Origin: Nymphaea colorata
Taxonomy: Eukaryota > Streptophyta > Magnoliopsida > Nymphaeales > Nymphaeaceae
Length of the DNA: 64,000 nucleotides
Reading direction: 5' to 3'
NCBI RefSeq assembly: GCF_008831285.2
Contig: NC_045147.1
Coordinates: forward strand, 16,904,854 to 16,968,853
Numbering within the stretch: the first letter of the stretch is position 1; every line of letters begins with the position of its first letter. Positions 59,201 through 64,000 of the stretch are shown one piece after another. The translations under genes and the position numbers were made by a program. The notes beneath the pieces were generated by a model, which worked only from the letters and a program-made list of their open reading frames with translations, was not told where the DNA came from and did no database searches.

Positions 59201-62200
59201 TGTTTATTTAGTCAGAGTATGTAAATGTAATTGAAATTTGGTTTTTCTATTTCTCAACTAGTGTATCTTATTCCTGCTTTTAGTTAGAGTTCAGCTTTGT
59301 GCCTTAAGTGTTAAATTCTGACAATTAGGTGTTCCACATGTGGCCTGCCTTTTTATGCATTGCAACATACTACCATCTATGAATTCTAGTTCAGAGAATG
59401 TCAATCAGTAGAAACATGCTCCTTGTCATATAGATCCTCGCATCAATTATTTCTCACAAATGCTTCTGTCTGATTTCAATTATGGTACAGATAGAAGGTG
59501 ATGTTGTAGCAATTGTCATAGATCCAGTAGCCGCCTGGCCCAAATTAAAGGGATCACCTAGTGTCCTGGCAAATTCCTCCACTGAAGATGATTCCTTTAC
59601 TGTATGTGAAACTATGGAATCAGCTGACGAGGTGCTGCAAGGGAAACTTGATCCTAATAAAGCAGCCAAATTTCTGACTGATCAAACTTCCTCCTTTCTT
59701 AAGGATACAAATTCAAATGCTTTGGAATGCAGTCTTGCTAGTCAAGTGGGCCTCCAAGTCACATATGTCTCAAATTCAAGACGGTCAGAAACATGTCTCA
59801 CGTACGTGAATTCTACCCTTGGACATCTTCCACATAATTCATCTGCCATTTCAAGGGCTGCAAATGACACGAGTCAACCAGATGGAGCTGCAGCTGCAGT
59901 ACAAAAGTTTGCAGCTATTGTAAGGAAATTTCATTTTAAAAGACCTACTGGAAGAGTAGTTGCGATTATTGATCAGTCTCCTAGACGCAATGCTGTTATT
60001 GGTTTTCTTGGTGTTAGGCAATGGATGTCATTTAGGGAAGGAATTAAAAAGGATGTACTTGGGCCATCATCTAGAAAGAACAACAGTAAAATGTGTTCCT
60101 TGCCTAGGGAATATGTTCAGTTGACACCCATGGATGGGAAACTCCCAAAAATGATGGTCCTTGTTAAGACTTTGCCATGCTGCATTAAGGAAAGGCTGCA
60201 AAAAGCTGACATCACTGTTGAAATGGAATTAGTAGCTGCAAAAATCCATGACTGGAAGGATGAAAGCTTTCTCCCGCAGGCCTTTGTGCTACACAGTTTG
60301 GGAAAAGGTACGGATATTGAAGCACAAAAGGGTGCTATTTTATTCGAGCATGCAATTCATCATGTGGACTTTTCTCCAGAGTCGCTTGCCTGTCTTCCAA
60401 TGCTACCTTGGAGGATTCCATCAGAGGAGTTTGAGAAAAGAAAAGATTTTCGTGATCTCTGTGTATTTACCATTGATCCTTCAACAGCAACTGATCTTGA
60501 TGATGCTTTGTCTGTTGAAAAATTGTCTGATGACATCATTAGAGTTGGAGTTCATATTGCTGATACGTCATTTTTTGTAATGCCTGATACGGCTTTAGAT
60601 GCAGAAGCTCAGCTTCGTTCAACAAGTGTTTATTTATTGCAGCATAAAGTACCAATGCTACCTCCAGTGCTATCTGAAGACTTGGGTTCACTTAATCCTG
60701 GGGCTGATAAACTTGCATTTTCTATTACCTGGGACATTAACCGTGTTGGAGACATACTTGATCAATGGATCGGCCGCACCATAATTAGATCTTGCTGTAA
60801 GTTGTCATATGAACAAGCACATGATATAATTGATGAGAGATTGGACATCAATAGTCTTAGTAATGGCAACAGTAGGTTGCCTGAGTTGCATGGAAAGTTT
60901 GAATGGAAGGATGTTATTGATTCTGTACGGATGCTTAATAGAATTTCCATGACCCTAAAGGAACGGAGATTCAAAGATGGGGCCTTGTGGTTGGATAGCC
61001 CAAAGCTTGTTCTCTTGTTTGATGAATGTGGATTGCCATTTGATAGTAATCTCCATGAGAGAATTAGTTCCCATTTTCTGGTTGAGGAATTGATGCTTCT
61101 GGCTAATATGACAACTGCAAAAGTCATATCCAATGCATATCCAGATTGTGCCTTATTGCGGAGGCATCCAGAACCTAACTCTCGGAAACTGAAAGAGTTT
61201 GAAGCATTTTGCGGAAAGCATGGGTTTGAATTAGATACTTCATCATCTGGCAGGCTGCATATGTCATTACAGAAGATTCAGAAAAAACTTGAGAATGACC
61301 CTGTGTTATTTGATATTCTTGTCAACTATGCTTCAAAACCAATGCAATTGGCAGCATATTTTTGTACAGGGCAGTTGAGAAACAGAGAGAATGAGTGGAC
61401 ACATTATTCATTGTCTGTTCCCTTTTACACTCATTTTACCTCACCTCTGCGGAGGTACCCAGACATTGTAGTGCACCGGACGTTGACTGCAGTTCTTGAA
61501 GCTGAGGAGGTGTATGCTGCTGCTTTACAGAAGAAGCTTGTACAGTCTGATAAAAAGTGCAGTCAGACAGTGTCAGGATATTTTAGTAGCCTTCATTTTG
61601 ATAAGAAGGCTGCAGATTCAAAAGAAGGTAAGGGGGCGCTTATGGCAGCTGCTTTGAGACACAAGATTCCTCGTACAGCAGAACTTGCAGGAATTGCTGC
61701 CTATTGTAATGACCGAAGGTTAGCAAGCAGGCAAGCCCAGGATGCAAGTGAGAGGGTTTACCTCTGGGCTCTTCTTAAGAAAAAAGAGGTAACCTTCCTT
61801 CCCCCCTTTTCTTTAATTTCGTGCTTTTAATAAATAATAACTGATGCATGTCTTTTTGTTACTTTGTGCTTCTATGTATGCTAAACATGTTTACATAAAA
61901 ATGAATGTTCTGTCAATGAAGCAAAACTCTAATAACAGATGTCAATGGAATTAAGGGAAATTTTGCAATAGGTGGATTTCTATTATTAAATTATAAGAAA
62001 AAACAAAGTGAAGAACATACATACGTACCTGGAAATAGAAAGGAATGCATCATACTTGTGATTCGTACAGACAAAAATCTCTTTCATTTCGTACTGGTCT
62101 CAAATCTTTGCGAACATCTTATGTATGATTTGTATTCTTGTCAGGCATTAATATCAGAAGCCAGAGTTTTGGGTCTGGGGCCAAAATTTATGTCTGTTTA

Positions 62201-62728
62201 TGTCAACAACGTTGCTGTAAGTGGAGCTCTTTCCTTTGGTCCTGTATTCATCTTACCTCTTAATATGCATCTTAGGATATGTGAATGTAATTGCAGATGG
62301 AAAGGAGGATATATTACGATGATATTGAAGGCTTGATTGTTGATTGGCTTGAGACGACATCTACACTTATTTTGGACCTACGTAAACCTAAAATCAGCCA
62401 CAGAAAAAGTAACCCTGGAAAATCTCGAGTGCTTGAGGACATTGCATTGATAGTCAACCCAAGTGAGTTGAAATATGAAGATGTGCTGGCTGAAATGGTC
62501 GATGAGGTTACTGTGAGTGAGGTTGGAAAGAACGGTCTGACGGAAGAAGCCAAACCAGAATATGAAAACTTAAGTTCCAAACCTTGTGAAACAGAGCCTG
62601 CTGTACTTCCACTGACGTTGCAGGTTCTGTCACAGGTACCGGTGTCAGTTCATGCTATTGGAGGGGATAATGGCCCTCCTGACATAGCAGTGAAACTATA
62701 TTTGAGTTCTTATCATAAGGAAGCTTGA
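53277..62728 (+). CDS. SOV: SOV/DIS3L2-type 3'-5' exoribonuclease
   Basis: Cytoplasmic RNase II/RNB-family exonuclease; Arabidopsis SOV (SUPPRESSOR OF VARICOSE) degrades mRNA 3'-5' independently of the exosome (established for the family). Exons: 53277-53427, 56537-57033, 57126-57179, 57289-57357, 59491-61788, 62145-62216, 62297-62728; 1190 residues, slightly longer than the 1055 of Arabidopsis. Order: basic N terminus ([16 protein letters not shown]), a divergent region, cold-shock domain 1 (about 170-285), CSD2 (about 400-500), RNB (about 575-920), S1-like C terminus (about 1020-1090). No PIN domain, which separates it from DIS3/RRP44. The catalytic acidic set is complete: D586, D592, D594, D595 in [13 protein letters not shown], with the same D-x5-D-x-DD spacing as RNase [15 protein letters not shown] closes the RNB domain. 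ATG 53277 is the only in-frame ATG in the first exon. Introns 1 (3.1 kb) and 4 (2.1 kb) carry repeats. Confidence 0.95.
53620..53901. repeat. Three-copy tandem repeat in SOV intron 1
   Basis: Units start at 53620 and 53722 (period 102, beginning GACGGCATTAATAGGAAGC). A third unit starts about 53817 and lacks the first 12 bases, giving a step of 83 bp. Shared core: AGGAAGCTATCCCGTCTTTG and GATCAGAATATCTGATTACT, the latter containing the palindrome ATCAGAATATCTGAT. Copies differ at only a few positions. It begins about 190 bp after the exon 1 donor. Confidence 0.93.
58575..58987. mobile_element. hAT-type MITE, 413 bp, in SOV intron 4
   Basis: Inverted ends CAGTGTCACAAATATC and, inverted from the right, CAGTGTCACAGATATC (15 of 16). 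Flanks CTGAAGAC (58567-58574) and GTGAAGAC (58988-58995) form an 8-bp target duplication with one mismatch. CAGTG ends and the 8-bp duplication are typical of hAT. The interior is very AT-rich with short repeated TATCG and CGATA words and no transposase. It sits about 0.5 kb before exon 5. Confidence 0.88.
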
Positions 62729-64000
62729 AAATAAACTTGAATTATCCAGACCGTAGTTTGGTCAGAAGATCCAAGAATAACTGGAGTTAGTTTCAGGAAT
62801 TAAGAGGGTAGGATAGGATTGATAAGGGCTAGTTTCAAAGGTTTTTCCTTCTCCAGGGTGGGCTGGCAAGGTTGGTGGATGTAAATATCTAGCTTCTGTA
62901 TAGTTAGATTTTGTCGCCTTGGTTCTGCCTGGGCCAAATTGGGTGGTTAGTCTTATCTGGTCATCTGAAGGCATGTGTTTAGTGGCTGGGGTCTAAGGTG
63001 GATCGAGGTTTTATGCCCGCGGTAATTTTACTCTTTTTCATGTAGCTTCATTGTTACTCATGGAACTGACCTGATTTTTTGGGTAGGTCTTTTCCATTTA
63101 CGTTCAAGACGACACCCACTTATTTTTTTTGTTTGGGTGGAAGGGGCCTGAGTTTTTACGCGGTCCATCTTTTGTTAATTCTCTACCATTTTTTAGTTGC
63201 GGTTCTGAATTAAACCTGAAAGTTAATTTGGAAACGGATATGCATTGAAAGATCTATTCAGCTGGTTATTCACCAATTTGCTTGTGGTGGTGGTTGGACG
63301 ATTAGGTGTTTGGAGTTTGGACCGTTGTGTGTGTGTGTGTGCCTCTTTCTCTTTCTCTCTGTTATTTTGCATAATATTTCGTTTCACCTTAACTTTTTGT
63401 GCCATTTAATTTTGGTGTTTAGCTGCGACTAAGTTGTACCACCCAAGGAAACCACGGTTGGATACGTCAAAAGCAAGAATTCAGTTGCTTGTAATCATAC
63501 AAATTTGGAAAAAAGAAAATCCCTTTTTCACCCCATGCCTTTAGTAATTTTCTCAGCTATGTAACTGTAGCTAACAATTAAATAGATTAAAGTAGAGCAA
63601 ATGCCAGGAAAAGCGAGATAGGTAAGAATAATATATATATGCGTCGGTTGCCTGTATGATAAAACTTAGGGTGATATAATGTAGGTCTACGGAAGAAGGC
63701 TGCCTTCATAACAAAAACGGTTGTCAACAATGTATTCTCGTGCATGGAACCTCACTGTGCATCGATAATAAGAATGCATACATTGAGGATGCTTCACATG
63801 ACACATCCACCGACAACCGTAATCTTTTGTGGGGCTTATTGTATTTTTTAGAAATATTAGGGCGCCATGGCCCTGGCGGGCTCCGCCACTGCTGATAGGT
63901 TGATGGGACATAATCGACAGCCTGGTTGAACACTTAAAAAGAGTCGAGTCAGCACGAGATCCGGCAGATCGCCCATCCCAGTAGTCAATCATGGGTATAT
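62729..64000. other. SOV 3' flank and intergenic DNA
   Basis: The first few hundred bases are probably the SOV 3' UTR. A (TG)n run of about 8 units lies at 63325-63341. The GC-rich patch at 63860-63900 (GGCGCCATGGCCCTGGCGGG) resembles words common in dispersed plant repeats but has no ends I can define. No gene is recognised. Confidence 0.5.

Noticed and set aside
3684-62728. A stress-signalling gene cluster (MKK, HSFA1, CAMTA)
   Set aside because: The genes differ in strand, spacing and structure, with unrelated genes between them; plant genes of one pathway are usually not clustered, and nothing here shows shared control.
63687-63992. Minus-strand frame at the window end
   Set aside because: No recognised domain and no supporting splice sites; the GC-rich patch inside looks like a dispersed-repeat fragment, but its ends cannot be defined within the window.

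Overview
The window is nuclear DNA of a flowering plant. Seven protein genes have plant-specific family identities: MKK9-type MAPKK, class A1 heat-shock factor, UBP3/4, a TMEM135-like protein, CAMTA, STP sugar transporter and SOV/DIS3L2. The introns are long and AT-rich, with GT-AG ends at plant-like positions. The species cannot be read from the sequence. The two GC-rich genes (MKK, STP) beside AT-rich many-exon genes would fit a monocot or early-diverging angiosperm, but that is only a hint.

Layout: 1-2880 has no recognised gene and carries a 119-bp tandem duplication. 3684-4696 (+) is an intronless MKK9-like MAPKK whose frame breaks once, in a run of five Gs. 7556-9182 (-) is an HSFA1-type factor in two coding exons, probably with a further leader exon near 10.2-10.4 kb that carries upstream ATGs. 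10.4-14.5 kb is intergenic. 14885-18994 (+) is a six-exon UBP3/UBP4-type deubiquitinase. 20883-31363 (-) is an eight-exon TMEM135-like membrane protein whose introns hold two non-autonomous hAT-like elements, an inverted-repeat element and many microsatellites. 33434-45338 (-) is a 13-exon CAMTA calmodulin-binding transcription activator with one GC-AG intron. 48241-50504 (+) is a three-exon STP hexose/H+ symporter. 53277-62728 (+) is a seven-exon SOV/DIS3L2-type 3'-5' exoribonuclease with a three-copy tandem repeat in intron 1 and a 413-bp hAT-type MITE in intron 4. The remainder is 3' flank.

All multi-exon models were built by hand from splice sites, and every exon junction keeps frame. Three genes act in stress signalling (MAPKK, HSFA1, CAMTA), but nothing in the sequence shows that they are co-regulated. 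I found no CRISPR array, tRNA, rRNA, intact autonomous transposon, recognisable retroelement or clearly new biological system. The most useful leads are the MKK frame break, the overlapping upstream ORFs of the HSF gene, altered signature motifs in the STP, the GC-AG intron, and three dated-by-structure transposon insertions with 8-bp target duplications.
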